A stretch of DNA of 64,000 nucleotides, taken from contig BLZA01000021.1 of assembly GCA_013423385.1 (NCBI GenBank), positions 1,178,001 to 1,242,000 on the forward strand, in the 5' to 3' direction. The stretch is from Naganishia liquefaciens. Taxonomy: Eukaryota > Basidiomycota > Tremellomycetes > Filobasidiales > Filobasidiaceae. The position numbers and the translations under genes were made by a program. Under the pieces are notes generated by a model. It did no database searches. It saw only the letters and a list, made by a program, of their open reading frames with translations, and was not told the DNA's origin. Of this stretch, positions 12,201 through 22,480 are shown one piece after another; position 1 is the first letter of the stretch; each line of letters begins with the position of its first letter.

Positions 12201-12639
12201 CGTCGACGACTCGCCCTCTTCGGGCCACGCGATAGAGGATCTGTGCGAGATAATGCACTGGACGACAAGGGTGCGGTACGACCGAGGCGATCTGGCCAGA
12301 TTGAGGTCGGGGAAAGGGCTTAAGACATTGTAGACAGATTGGATTGGCCAAGTTGGCGGGCTGTATGGCGTACTCGGGAACCATCAACCCTCCGCGACGA
12401 ATGATGACATGAGCAATTGCCTCCCAAACTGTTCGTCCGATTCGGCCCATCCCCTTGAATTCCGCATCTTGAGGAAAAGCAAAGTCGGCCAAACTGGGAA
12501 ACTCCGCTCGAAGATCCCCAAGAGCATGCTGGGCCTCGTAGATGAAGTTGTGACAATCCTGCTCCACCTCTAAAAGCGTGCCTGGACATACGGTGTCGTC
12601 TGGCGGGAGCGGGAAAAGTTGCAATCGAGGTTGTGCCAT
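9205..12639 (-). CDS. Multi-exon coiled-coil protein (orphan)
   Basis: The first exon (12639-12043) starts MAQPRLQLFPLPPDD and is globular. It contains a CLQCLKPF motif and ends as the coiled coil begins (QLELEEAERK). About ten short exons follow between 12.0 and 10.4 kb. Each encodes heptad-like E/Q/R/L-rich sequence and is separated by introns of about 40-70 nt. The last large exon (10311-9205) starts with more coiled coil (MNDLKRLESKNSDLSQRLQ) and ends in a helical C-terminal domain without recognisable motifs. Exons in the coiled-coil part are small, so I give only the span. The layout (globular N-terminus, long coiled coil, globular C-terminus, minus strand) resembles the gene at 2.3-5.3 kb, but I do not see clear sequence similarity between them. 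Confidence 0.6.
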
Positions 12640-13160
12640 GGCGGGTGGTGCGTTGAAATGGCCTGGGCGGTGAAATGACAGAAATCGTGATGCAGACGCA
12701 ATGAGCCCGACTTTCTTGTGAGATGTGGGAGAACCGCGAGGTATGAGCTAGCGGATCGTAGTGTGCGGTTCCCTCTGAGGAAGGACAACAAAAACAAGGT
12801 GTGACTTTGCCTATCTACCACCATCAAAAGGGTACAGCACAGCATTCACCGTCAGGAATCGATTGTTCGTCTGATGGGAAAGGAGGTTTGGCCAGTAACT
12901 GGCATACACAACATTTCAACATTTCAACGCAACTCTTTTGTCTTGATTTGTTTCCGATGTTTTCAATGCAGCGGCGGCTTCTGTCTGAACCGTAGAATGT
13001 TTCAACTTCACAGCTTACCGTGGAAACGCTGTCTGCGTGTCGCTAAAGTGCTCTCGGCTGTGAGCCAATGGAGGCGCGGTACCAAGTTCACATGCGCTCA
13101 TGACATTATTGACGGCGAAAACGGCACATACGAATACAAGTACGAAAACAGACACGGAAT

Positions 13161-14491
13161 TCAGAACGGCACCGTTAACTCGTCCCCGATGACTTGCACA
13201 TCGACAATGCCGGCGCGGAACAATCTCTGAATGACGGTCACATCCGTCACAGCGAACGCAAAAATTGCGCATGCCAATCCTTCAGGTGGTGCATGATTCA
13301 CCTCCAAGCTGCAACTGTCCCCGTGTTGGAGGAGAAGTACTGATGCCAAGCTCGCCCGCGGGATTTCGTCCAAGACTCCTACTTTGAGCCTCTCCCCGAC
13401 TGACGAAACTCCGAGGACGAGAAGAGCGTCGCGTGTACAGATGACGTGGCGTGCGGGAGGGTTCTCGTCCTGTCCGATATAAACGGCGGGACCCTTGCAC
13501 TCGGCCAAGACCTTGGTCAACCATTCTCGCTGCAAGGCTTTAGCTAGGTCGTGACTATGTATGCGGTCCTGTTACTCACCCGATCAGTCGGCGCTATTTC
13601 TGGAGCACCGTACAAACTCCTTGCGACGTCTTCCAGGCCCAAATTCTCGTCTAAAAGGCGGTCCAGCATGGAAACGAGCCCCATCGGCCGGAGGTGGCCA
13701 AGCATTGCGATCATTCCTGTATCGAAGCCTTGATAGAGTTTGATGACGAGCTGAGTCAAGTAAGTCGAATACTGCTCGTGTCGATCGGTGACCCTGGTGT
13801 CTTTCAGGCGGAACAACATTTCTGATTGCGGCAAGTGGAAGTGGGTCTCGGTCGCACAAAGACTGCAAAGTGTTGAGCCTATATCCGTCGACTGTATATC
13901 CGAGCGGACTCACTATCTCAAAATAAGCAAATCATTTCGCTCGAGCTCTTGCCGGTCCCGAGCATCCAGGCAATGTCCTCCTCGGGCCAAGCCCGTGACT
14001 ATGAGCAAAGCAATGCTCCACAGAAAACGGCTTGTCGCTGTGGCTCCCGCCAACATGTCGGGCGTGGTGACGAGGACCGATTGAGAGCAAGGAACCAGGC
14101 CGAGCTGAGAGTACATGTCCTGGTCATGCGCCCCTTGTTCTTCTGGTTCCTCACCGTCGGGTTTGCCGGTACCGGCGTGACACCGTTCGAGGAAGAGAGT
14201 CTCCACGGTATCCAACGCACCTCTCAGTCGAAGCTCCTCAATGATCAGGGCTCTGATCGCGCGATTCAGGTTTGAAATCAATTGCGGACGAAAATTCAAA
14301 GGCTCAGCTTTGATCGGCGACTTGTTGAGGCTGTAAAGGATTCGGTGAGGACGGAGACTTGGGTTTTGCGGCGTTGGTAGTTGCACCAGGGCGAAGATGA
14401 TGGTCCGGCCGTGATCCGGGCATCTAGTAAGGACGGTTTTGGCGGCGTCGAGGAAAGAATTGATTGCTTGGTCGATGACCATCGCGGACAT
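13161..14491 (-). CDS. Orphan protein, 3 exons, 409 aa
   Basis: Exons 14491-13914, 13862-13580 and 13529-13161 join in frame (578+283+369 nt = 410 codons) with GTGAGT donors and CAG acceptors. The start is the first in-frame ATG (MSAMVIDQAINSFLDAAKTV); the frame is open further upstream but without an ATG. The N-terminal part alternates hydrophobic strands and helices (MVIDQAINSFLDAAKTVLTR, then TIIFALVQLP), weakly reminiscent of a von Willebrand A-like fold but lacking a DxSxS metal motif. The C-terminal exon has several beta-strand-like segments (VYIGQDENPPARHVICTRD, ASVLLLQHGD). No family recognised. It is the last gene before the tandem repeat array. Confidence 0.6.
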
Positions 14492-15149
14492 TGTACCGAA
14501 GCCGTACCGGATGTGATAGGAATGAACCTGATCCCAAAGACCGGATAGCCCGACTCTAGCAGATGACGCGATCACTCGTGAGCGGGGTTGCGTGAGGCGA
14601 GTAGATCGTGAATATGTGGAGACCTCGTATATGTATTATTGTCACAACATTAAAACAAAAGATGATGGCTTGAGACCGCTATTGTTCTCGAACACTGCAG
14701 TCCAAGGGTGATGGAAAGCAGCCGGAAGGACCCTGGAACGAGTCGCGCTAGCCCCCCGAATGATCTTGCAGATTACGAGCACAACTCCGCGTATGAACAA
14801 GGCGTCCGTTGGGAATCAGGGATTGTTCCTCCAGACCCTGTTGCCGATCAAAGGCGCTGCTCAATCAGGCAAAGAACACTACGAGATTACCAGAGATATT
14901 GTTGGAACATATGAGACATTGCGCCTGCCCGGCGCGGCTTTGGTTATAGCGCGAGCGCGGCTTTTCGCCTGAAGCTATATAGCGAGCTCATCAGATGCTC
15001 TTCACCCTGTACACCTGTTACTCTAAGGCTTTCAGTGTGTTGACCTTAGCGTAACAGGTAAGTAGTGCTCCCTGTGACTATGTATGAAGGCTGTCAGTGT
15101 ATTGACCTTAGCGTAACAGATATGCTCCGCTATCATTGTTTACTGAGCA
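14492..15149. other. Intergenic DNA left of the tandem array
   Basis: I see no gene here. Near its right end a segment of about 32 bp (containing TTGACCTTAGCGTAACAG) occurs twice, starting near 15026 and 15088, 62 bp apart. These may be the last decayed remains of repeat units or a separate short duplication. Confidence 0.5.
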
Positions 15150-18100
15150 GCCATCACTGGACAACGGCATTTTCGAGTGTCTCCAGGATCACTGGATCGC
15201 TTCGCTCGACGAATGCGCTAGTTTCTCACGAGGGAAGGCTCATCGATATCGGTGTGGACGCTTTCAAAGATGAGTTAGACGTTGAGCATGTTGTATCAAG
15301 ACCGCTTTCGCTGCGAATCAGCGTTTCTGGTCCAAGCGCGGGTCTCTTGAGCGTGCTGATCAATCATGACAAAAGGCTTATTTGGGATACTCTTGGGTCT
15401 TTGGGAGATGACTACGCCGGTAGGCCTGGTGTGCAGAAGGCGCGCTCATTGGCAAACAACGTGGGCGCGTGCGCGTGTACCATGAGATTGCTTGAAGTGC
15501 GGATCCCGGTGGGCGCAGTTGTGAATCATGACGGTGTGCATCTTCAAGGAAGTAGAAGAGAATGCAAAGATGACTACGTCGGTTGACCTACTGTGCTGGC
15601 ACCGCGCTCATCGGGAATCATCAGTTGCGCGAGATCCGCCATCGTAAAGTCGCGCCAAGAGCGGATTTCGCCTAACGCGTTGATGGACCGTGACAGAATG
15701 CAAACTGGAGATAGCCATAATGCCGAGCAGATGGATACGACGGTCGGCATCTTCTACTGGAACCGCGCTCAGTGGGAATCGGCGTTTCCGCTCGAGTTGC
15801 CACCGGAAGATCTCTCCAACGCGCGCACTGCAATGAACGCGCTGATTAATCATGGTAAAAGGCTCACTTGGGATACTCTCAGGTCTTTGAGAGATGACTA
15901 GGACGGCAGGCTTGTTGTACAGAGACCGTATTCATTGGGAAACAGCATTGTCGTGTGTGTGGGTGCACCATAAGATTGCGCATTCCGACTGACGCGCTCA
16001 TAAATCATGGCAAAGAGCGGATTGGTAATGGTATTGGAGCTCAAGGAGACGAATGCGGCGGTGATCATTTGCTTATGAGACAGCGTTCGGTCGCACACAG
16101 CATTGCCGTGTAATTCGCCACCATCAGATTGCCTAAAAAGCGCTCCGCAGGAGCGCGCCAATACATTATGGCAGGATGCCTGCTGGGGACAGTCCCGCAG
16201 TCTGGGGAAAACGAATGCGACAGTCTCGTCGCTGTGCGGGGAGCTGAGTCGCTGGAAATCCGCGTTTCTGCTTGATTCGCGTCCCCGCAGGACCACTTCA
16301 GGAGCGGATCCCATCGAACGCGCGAAGCAATTATAGCAAAAGGCATAGTGGGGTCAGTCTCAAGTCTTCCTGATTGCCTACGATAGTAGGCTTGTGGTAG
16401 CGGAATCGCCTCCTTTGGGAAAAAGCAATTCCGTGTGATTGGCCACCGTGAAACCACTCCAAGCGCGGTTGCCGTTGAATGCGCGAATGGGTCATCTGAA
16501 TGAGCATACCGTCAGTTGTATTAGGCGTGAACAACATGATTGCGACGGTCGCCATGTGGTACTGGCGCCGCATTCATTGGCAAACATCATTACCACGGGA
16601 TTCGCCACCGTGAAACGTCTCCAAGCGCGGTTGCCATTGAATGCGCGAATGGGTCAGCAAAGGGAGCATACCTTCAGTTGTATTAGGCTTCATAAACGTG
16701 ATTGCGACGGTCGCCATGTGATACTGGCGCCGCATTCATTGGCAAACATCATTACCACGGGATTCGCCGGCGCGAGACCATTCCAAGCGCGGTTGCCTTT
16801 GAATGCGCCAATGGGTCATCAAAAGGAGCATATCCTCAGTTGTATTAGGCGTGAACAACATGATTGCGACGGTCGCCATGTGGTACTGACGCCGCATTCA
16901 GTGGCAAACATCACTTAGGTGGGGTTTGCCACCGTGAAATCACTCCAAGCGCGGTTGCCATTGAATGCGCCAATGGGTCATCAAAAGGAGCATATCCTCA
17001 GTTGTATTAGGCGTGAACAACATGATTGCGACGGTCGCCATGTGGTACTGACGCCGCATTCAGTGGCAAACATCATTACCACGGGATTCGCCACCGTGGA
17101 ACCACTCCAAGCGCGGTTGCCTTTGAATGCGCCAATGGGTCATGACAAACAGTATACCGTCAGGTGTACTAGACTTGAACAACATGATTGCGACGGTCGC
17201 CATGTGGTACTGGCGCCGCATTCAGTGGCAAACATCATTACCACGGGATTCGCCACCGTGAAACGTCTCCAAGCGCGGTTGCCGTTGAATGCGCGAATGG
17301 GTCATGAAAAACAGAAAAGGGACACAGAAGAGAACATGACAGTTAGCCTTTTGTACAACAACCGCGTTCATTGAGAAATCAGCGTTCGAGCCCGATTCGC
17401 CACCGTAAGACTGGCATAAGCGCGGATATCGCTGGGCGCGGTGGTGGATCTTGGTCAAATGCTTATCAGGGATACTCTTGGGTCTCGGAGAGACGGGTAC
17501 GACGGCCGGCGTTGTGTACAAGAACGACGCCCAGTCAGCAACAGCGTTCGAGCCTGATTTGCCACCGTAAGAGTGTCATAGGCGCGGACACCGTTGGGCG
17601 CGGTGGTGAATCTTGGTCAAATGCTCATTGGGGATACTCTTAGGTCTCGGAGAGACGGGTACGACGGCCGGCGTTGTGTACAAGAACGACGCCCAGTCAG
17701 CAACAGCGTTCGCGCCCGATTCGCCACCGTAAGAGTGCCATAAGCGCGGATATCGCTGGGCGCGGTGGTGAATCTTGGTCAAATGCTCATCTGGAGTACT
17801 CTTCATTCTTTTAAAGACGGGTACGCCGGTCGGCGTTGTGTACAAGAACGACGCCCAGTGGGAAACAGCGTTCGCGCCCGATTCGCCAACGTAGGAGTGC
17901 CATAAGCGCGGATATCGCTGGGCGCGGTGGTGAATCTTGGTCAAATGCTCATTGGGGATACTCTTAGGTCTCGGAGAGACGGGTACGCCGGTCGGCGTTG
18001 TCTACAAGAACGACGCCCAGTGGGAAACAGCGTTCGCGCCCGATTCGCCACCGTAAGACTGGCATAAGCGCGGATATCGCTGGGCGCGGTGGTGAATCTT

Positions 18101-18230
18101 GGTCAAATGCTCATCTGGAACGCTCTTGGGTATTTGAGGTATGAATACGACGGTCAGCGTTGTGTACAAGAACGACGCCCAGTCAGCAACAGCGTTCGAA
18201 CCCGATTCGCCAACGTAGGCGTGCAAAAGC
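15150..18230. repeat. Tandem array of ~162-bp satellite units (about 19 copies)
   Basis: Anchors recur at exactly 162 bp. CCAAGCGCGG occurs at 16459 (approximately), 16621, 16783, 16945, 17107 and 17269. GGGCGCGG occurs at 17434, 17596, 17758, 17920 and 18082. To the left, diverged units are seen every ~154-164 bp (for example GCCATCGTAAAG at 15639, GCCACCGGAAGAT at 15799, GCACCATAAGATT at 15963, GCCACCATCAGATT at 16117). The units share a core (GCCACCGT...AAGCGCGG) and an ending like GATTCGCC. Three zones are clear: decayed units 15.15-16.43 kb, subfamily A 16.43-17.32 kb, subfamily B 17.38-18.21 kb. The unit length is a multiple of three, which explains the long open frames across it. No terminal inverted repeats or transposase are seen; this is a satellite-type array rather than a transposon. 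Confidence 0.92.
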
Positions 18231-19132
18231 GGGTAGGTCTCGCACAGAGCAGGAACGAAACGGCCTTGCCTAGTCTCATGACGATCCCATGCGCAGTAAT
18301 CTGATCAAAGGCCGTGGGGATACTACGACAGGGACCATTCAGATTGGCAGAATGGCTGTGATGAAGCTTCAACACGCTCCAGGACTTGCCAGCGATCTTG
18401 CTGTAACTCGGCGTGGCCGACGCTGAAAGCATATTGATTCTCAAGTGTCAAAGTCGGAATATCGTTTGCTCCAAGACAGCGCAAAGTCGCAGGCGCATTT
18501 CTCTTCGCGACCAGTCTGGGTTGAACGACCCGTTTGACCGGCACGCTGGGATCATGAAACATTGCAGCGAGACTATGGAGTCTCATGGTGGGTACCGCCT
18601 TACGATATCGGCGGATACGGACGAAGCCTACAAGGCGCTACAGCTGTCAAAGTACAAGTGCGCCCATGCTCCTTGGATTCAGTGCGACGGTATACAGATG
18701 TATGGCGTCCTCGCTTCATGTTTATCCCATGATTAACCGCTTGAGCCTGAAATGCTGTCCCTTCGCCCAGACAGCCAAGACGTCTTCTCCGCCCGCCAGA
18801 TCGTCCACCTGCAGCAACACGCACAATCAAAGGCATCTTTCAACAGTGCCAAGCCAGCCCACAAGTCCGATCGCATAGACCCAGGCAAACACCATCTCAG
18901 CCATTCAGACGGAGGACATGTCGATGGATATCACGGAGCAGAGGATCTTTTTCATCAAAAGGGAGTACAATAACCCTTGATGAGATGCTTCGTGGGTGCT
19001 GCTCGATCTGCATCCGAGACATCACTGACTGCTTTGCTGACGACATCAGCTACGGCATCCAGGTCATCTTTATCACCATGCTCTTCCTTTCCCCCCCCCT
19101 TGGTCCTCATCCCTCCCCGTCTCCACGCCGCC
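18231..19132. other. Intergenic DNA right of the array
   Basis: No convincing gene or repeat. Several short open frames exist on both strands but none has gene-like composition, and none joins through plausible introns. A C-rich tract (CCCCCCCC near 19092) lies just before the lactate dehydrogenase start and may be part of its promoter. Confidence 0.5.
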
Positions 19133-20148
19133 ATGTCAGCCCACACAATCGCCATCATCGGCGCCGGATCGGTCGGATCTACCATTGCACACACCCTCAT
19201 TCTCCGCCGCGTCGTCGGCGACCTGATCCTCGTCGACATTGACGACGAACTCTGTCGTGCCCAGGTGGACGACTTGTCCGATGGGACGTTCCTCTCCGAC
19301 GTCCGAATCCGTCAGGGAACCCTCGAAGATGCTCGCAAGGCCGAGATCACCATCGTCACGGCCGGCGCCAAGCAACGACCGGGCGATACCCGCCTCGACT
19401 TGATCGACAGAAACTACAAGGTCCTGCATTCCGTGCTCGCTGGCATGCAGCCGATGCGCCCGGATGCCGTTCTCTTGCTTGTCGCCAACCCTGTCGACGT
19501 ATTGACGGCCATGGCGCAGAAAATGTCGGGCTTGCCGCGCGAACAAGTGTTGGGTTCGGGGACGCTGTTGGATTCCGTGAGGCTGACGCGGATGCTTGCG
19601 CATAGGCTCAAGGTGAGGCTCAGAGGGATGCGCGCGAGTGCTTGCGCTAATGTAGAGCAGGTAGCAGATCGATCGGTACACGCCACAATCATTGGCGAAC
19701 ACGGCGATTCCCAATGCGTGAGCACACCTCGTACCGTTTGCTATAATGGTTTCTGATCCGAACGCAGGTCGCCTGGTCCGCCACGACCGTCTCCGGCCAA
19801 CCCCTCGCACGAGTCCTTCCCCTTTCGTCTGAAGAACTCTCCACCATCGCCAATGCCACCCGGGACAAGGCCGGCTCCATCATTGCCGCCAAGGGGTTCA
19901 CCTCGTTTGGCGTCGCGGCAGCCACGACGATGCTGTGCGAGAGTATCATCTTTGATCAACGACACGTCTTGCCTGTGAGTCATTGGCGGGAAGAGCTCGA
20001 GTGTTGTTTGAGCTTGCCCGCCGTGTTGGGCAGAAAGGGCGTCGTGGGCGGGTTGCCGTTCAAGCTGGACGAGGGAGAGCAGGACGCGTTGGAAAAGTCG
20101 GCCAAGAGTATCAGGGATGTCATGGCGATGTGTGCCAAGTATGTTTGA
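19133..20148 (+). CDS. L-lactate dehydrogenase (LDH/MDH superfamily), 3 exons, 305 aa
   Basis: Exons 19133-19612, 19661-19717 and 19768-20148 join to 306 codons. The NAD-binding start is IAIIGAGSVGSTIAHTLIL, with an acidic residue in ILVDIDDELC that selects NAD. The substrate loop reads AGAKQRPGDTRLDLIDRN. The Gln in this loop (Gln102 in Bacillus numbering) marks lactate rather than malate specificity, where Arg is expected. NPVDVLT, the LDSVRL arginine and the catalytic IGEHGDS histidine motif are all present. The C-terminal part has CLSLPAVLGRKGV. The enzyme interconverts pyruvate and lactate in the cytosol. Its loop resembles bacterial LDHs (compare the AGANQKPGETRLDL type) more than the typical fungal malate dehydrogenase. 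Length is normal and no defects are seen. Confidence 0.93.
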
Positions 20149-20694
20149 ATAAGCTGTTGTAGACGATGTTTGCGGTAATGGACCATTTAATGCTTGTAAA
20201 GAAATACATATGAATACGAGAATGGGTTCCTAGACTTGCAGTGTCTGTTGTCGTACATAACTGGGCCTCCGACGGCGGCCGCGCTCAGGGACGGTCTTGC
20301 GTCGCTACAGTTTTAGAAAAGGGGATTCGACGATGCGCTCGCCGCGTCGTGTGGTCCCTGGCCAGCACCCGCTGGAAAGATCTCTCGTGACAGTTCCGAG
20401 GGAAGGCAACAATGACGTTTCCCGGTGCCGTATGATCGGTCACGTTGGTACGGTGTACCGGGACGAGGTATAAGAGGCGTTTGACCCGTTCGTGATGTCG
20501 GGACACGCGTCAGGTATACGGCAGTGACGAGCATGCGCTACCGGAACGGGCCGAGCCTCCGATGGGATGGAAAGCAACTCTGCCGGCTCGGATCACTCCT
20601 GCATCTTTGGAATAAAAATTGTCAAAACGCCCGCGTTATCGGCGACGTCGCCTGCGCGAGGCGCATCAGCAGCGGCTCTTGAACCTGTAGCCCG
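20149..20694. other. Convergent intergenic region
   Basis: Lies between the 3' ends of the lactate dehydrogenase (plus) and HUS1 (minus) genes. I see no open frame with coding character and no RNA gene. Confidence 0.5.
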
Positions 20695-22202
20695 TCACGC
20701 ACCGATGTAGATGTAGCAGATCAAGCAGTAGTCGTCGCAGATGCCTGTCATCCTGTCAGTTTTTAAAAGGGGAAAAAACGCACAGCGCGACCTACACGCA
20801 ATCGTTCCGCTGTTCGAGACGTTGGTCGACAGAAACTTGAGCAGACTCTTGGTACCGATCGTCACCTGGAACATTTCATCCGACGGCGCGCGTGCTTTCA
20901 CCGCGTCGGCACCTTGCGCTCGTCGCGCCTTTTGGGATTCCGTAAGATCGAGGTTGGCGAGTTGCGAGGGCCGTTCGGCATCGTCGTTGGATTCCGAGTT
21001 GGTCGCTATGGCACCGTCAACCGCGGCCTCACCAAGGAAGGGGAGAGCACTCACTGAACGGCGGAATAGTCAGGTTTGTCCAGGTCGTGTCTAGCTGCAT
21101 GCCATCGCTTTCGACGGAAAAAGTCAATGTTCCTTGCTGGGAAGAAACGTCAGTCGCCGGTTGACCATCGCTCGCCGCCACTCACATTATTGCCCGAGAC
21201 ATTGACGCGCGGCGCGAGGTGCGAGAGACGACTTGTAAGGCCCTTGAGCATGGCGAGCGATGGCAGCGTGATGAAGAGCTACGTGGCGGGAATCAGCGTA
21301 CGGCAAGTGATCCGGTGAAGAGACTTGCATCTGGCGTCGGACAGCACGGTTCACGGAGTTCCTTTACCTTGGCGGGCGCGAGAACAAAGACGCCAACGTC
21401 GTGGCTGACCTGCAGCGGATGACCTGCGTTTGTCTTCCAGACCACTGCTTCAGCCAAACGAAAAAAGGGGGACCCCGCCCCCCCCACGGCCTGCTGCTCA
21501 CATAAGCCTTGATCTCAAACACCAACACGGCCTTGTCATTCTTCTTTGCCAGCTTCATGATACACCCCGTCCCGCCCTCGGCCTCGGCATCTGCATGATC
21601 ACCCCATCCAAACGCACGGGCGCCACCGCTCGACTCGAGCGCGGCTTCGGCGGAACGGAGCGCCTTGGCAAAAGGCTCGATAGCGAGGTCGAGGTGGATT
21701 TCGTTGGATTGACGGGATTCGATGCGGTATTGGTCAAAGAGGGTTGACTGGGGCGGATCAGCGGGTTGATTGCACGGAAAGGCGAAGAACATACGACTTT
21801 GATCTGTCTAGAGGGAAAAAGGCATTAGCACGGTTTGTGTGATAGGAGACATGGCGGGAGGCGGAGACGCGGCACTTGGTCGTCGTTACGCTCAAGGAGT
21901 TTTTGCGGGTAGAGGCCAGCGGTTATGCCCTGGAGTACCGCTTCTCCCTAGCCTCAGTCCCGGACGCAAAGACTCACGACCATATCTGCACTCCTTCCGG
22001 TCCAACTTCCGGTCCCGTCACGATGAATCCGACAATCTCGGGGGTGAGCTTGAGCACGCATGTTGTTGCCGTTTGCTTGAGCGAGCGGATGATCTCTAGG
22101 GGGCGAGGGAGGGTGGTCAGCTTGTGGAGTAGAGCGCGATCGATGGGACTGTTACGGACTGAGCATGAGGCCCGGGTTGGAGACTTGCGTGCGGAAACGC
22201 AT
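20695..22202 (-). CDS. hus1: HUS1 checkpoint clamp subunit (9-1-1 complex), multi-exon
   Basis: Read on the minus strand the protein begins MRFRTQV at 22202, followed by IIRSLKQTATTCVLKLTPE, typical of HUS1, then GVQIWSQIKV, STLFDQYRIESRQSNEIHLD, and later LVFEIKAYVSHDVGVFVLAP. The C-terminus reads CDDYCLICYIYIGA, the usual HUS1 ending (xCLxxYxYIG). HUS1 forms the PCNA-like ring with RAD1 and RAD9 that is loaded at damaged DNA and activates the checkpoint kinase. About seven short introns (for example a GTGAGC donor after KAY, a GTAAAG donor after LAPAK) are needed. The join near the first exon (around 22.1 kb) is the least certain. It is divergent to HRD3, with about 280 bp between the two starts and a CGTG microsatellite in between. 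Confidence 0.85.
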
Positions 22203-22218
22203 GGCGTGTGGTGGTGCA

Positions 22219-22219
22219 A

Positions 22220-22259
<40 letters not shown>
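22219..22259. repeat. (CGTG)n microsatellite in the HUS1/HRD3 divergent promoter
   Basis: About ten uninterrupted copies of the tetramer CGTG, ending around 22258 and lying about 17-20 nt upstream of the HUS1 start codon. Confidence 0.9.
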
Positions 22260-22480
22260 TGGTTGTGTAGATGGATGGCACGTGGACTGATGGTCCCGGG
22301 ATGCCCAGCCAGAAGTGGGGTTGTAGTGGCTGAACTGGCTGCTGAACTCTACTCGAACGTTGTTGTTTACTTTGTAGGCGATCGGACAAGGGCGGCGAGT
22401 GGATGGATGATGAGGAGGACGAGTTGCTTGCATCTTGCCTGTTCACCGCACCACTCTTTACCCGGTCGACCATCGCAACC

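Noticed and set aside
17380-18205. tRNA-like B-box (GTTCGAACC / GTTCGAGCC) in some subfamily B units
   Set aside because: Only a few copies keep the consensus and no A-box at the right spacing or acceptor stem could be found, so I do not call tRNA- or SINE-derived units.
17576-18226. Minus-strand open frames in subfamily B as genes
   Set aside because: They start and stop at unit differences and are explained by the three-fold period; no promoter or intron pattern supports a gene.
15150-18230. CRISPR array or transposon
   Set aside because: Units are contiguous 162-bp repeats without unique spacers; no terminal inverted repeats, transposase or reverse transcriptase is present in or near the array.
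18413-18736. Plus-strand ORF right of the array
   Set aside because: Short, no conserved motifs, no matching exons up- or downstream.
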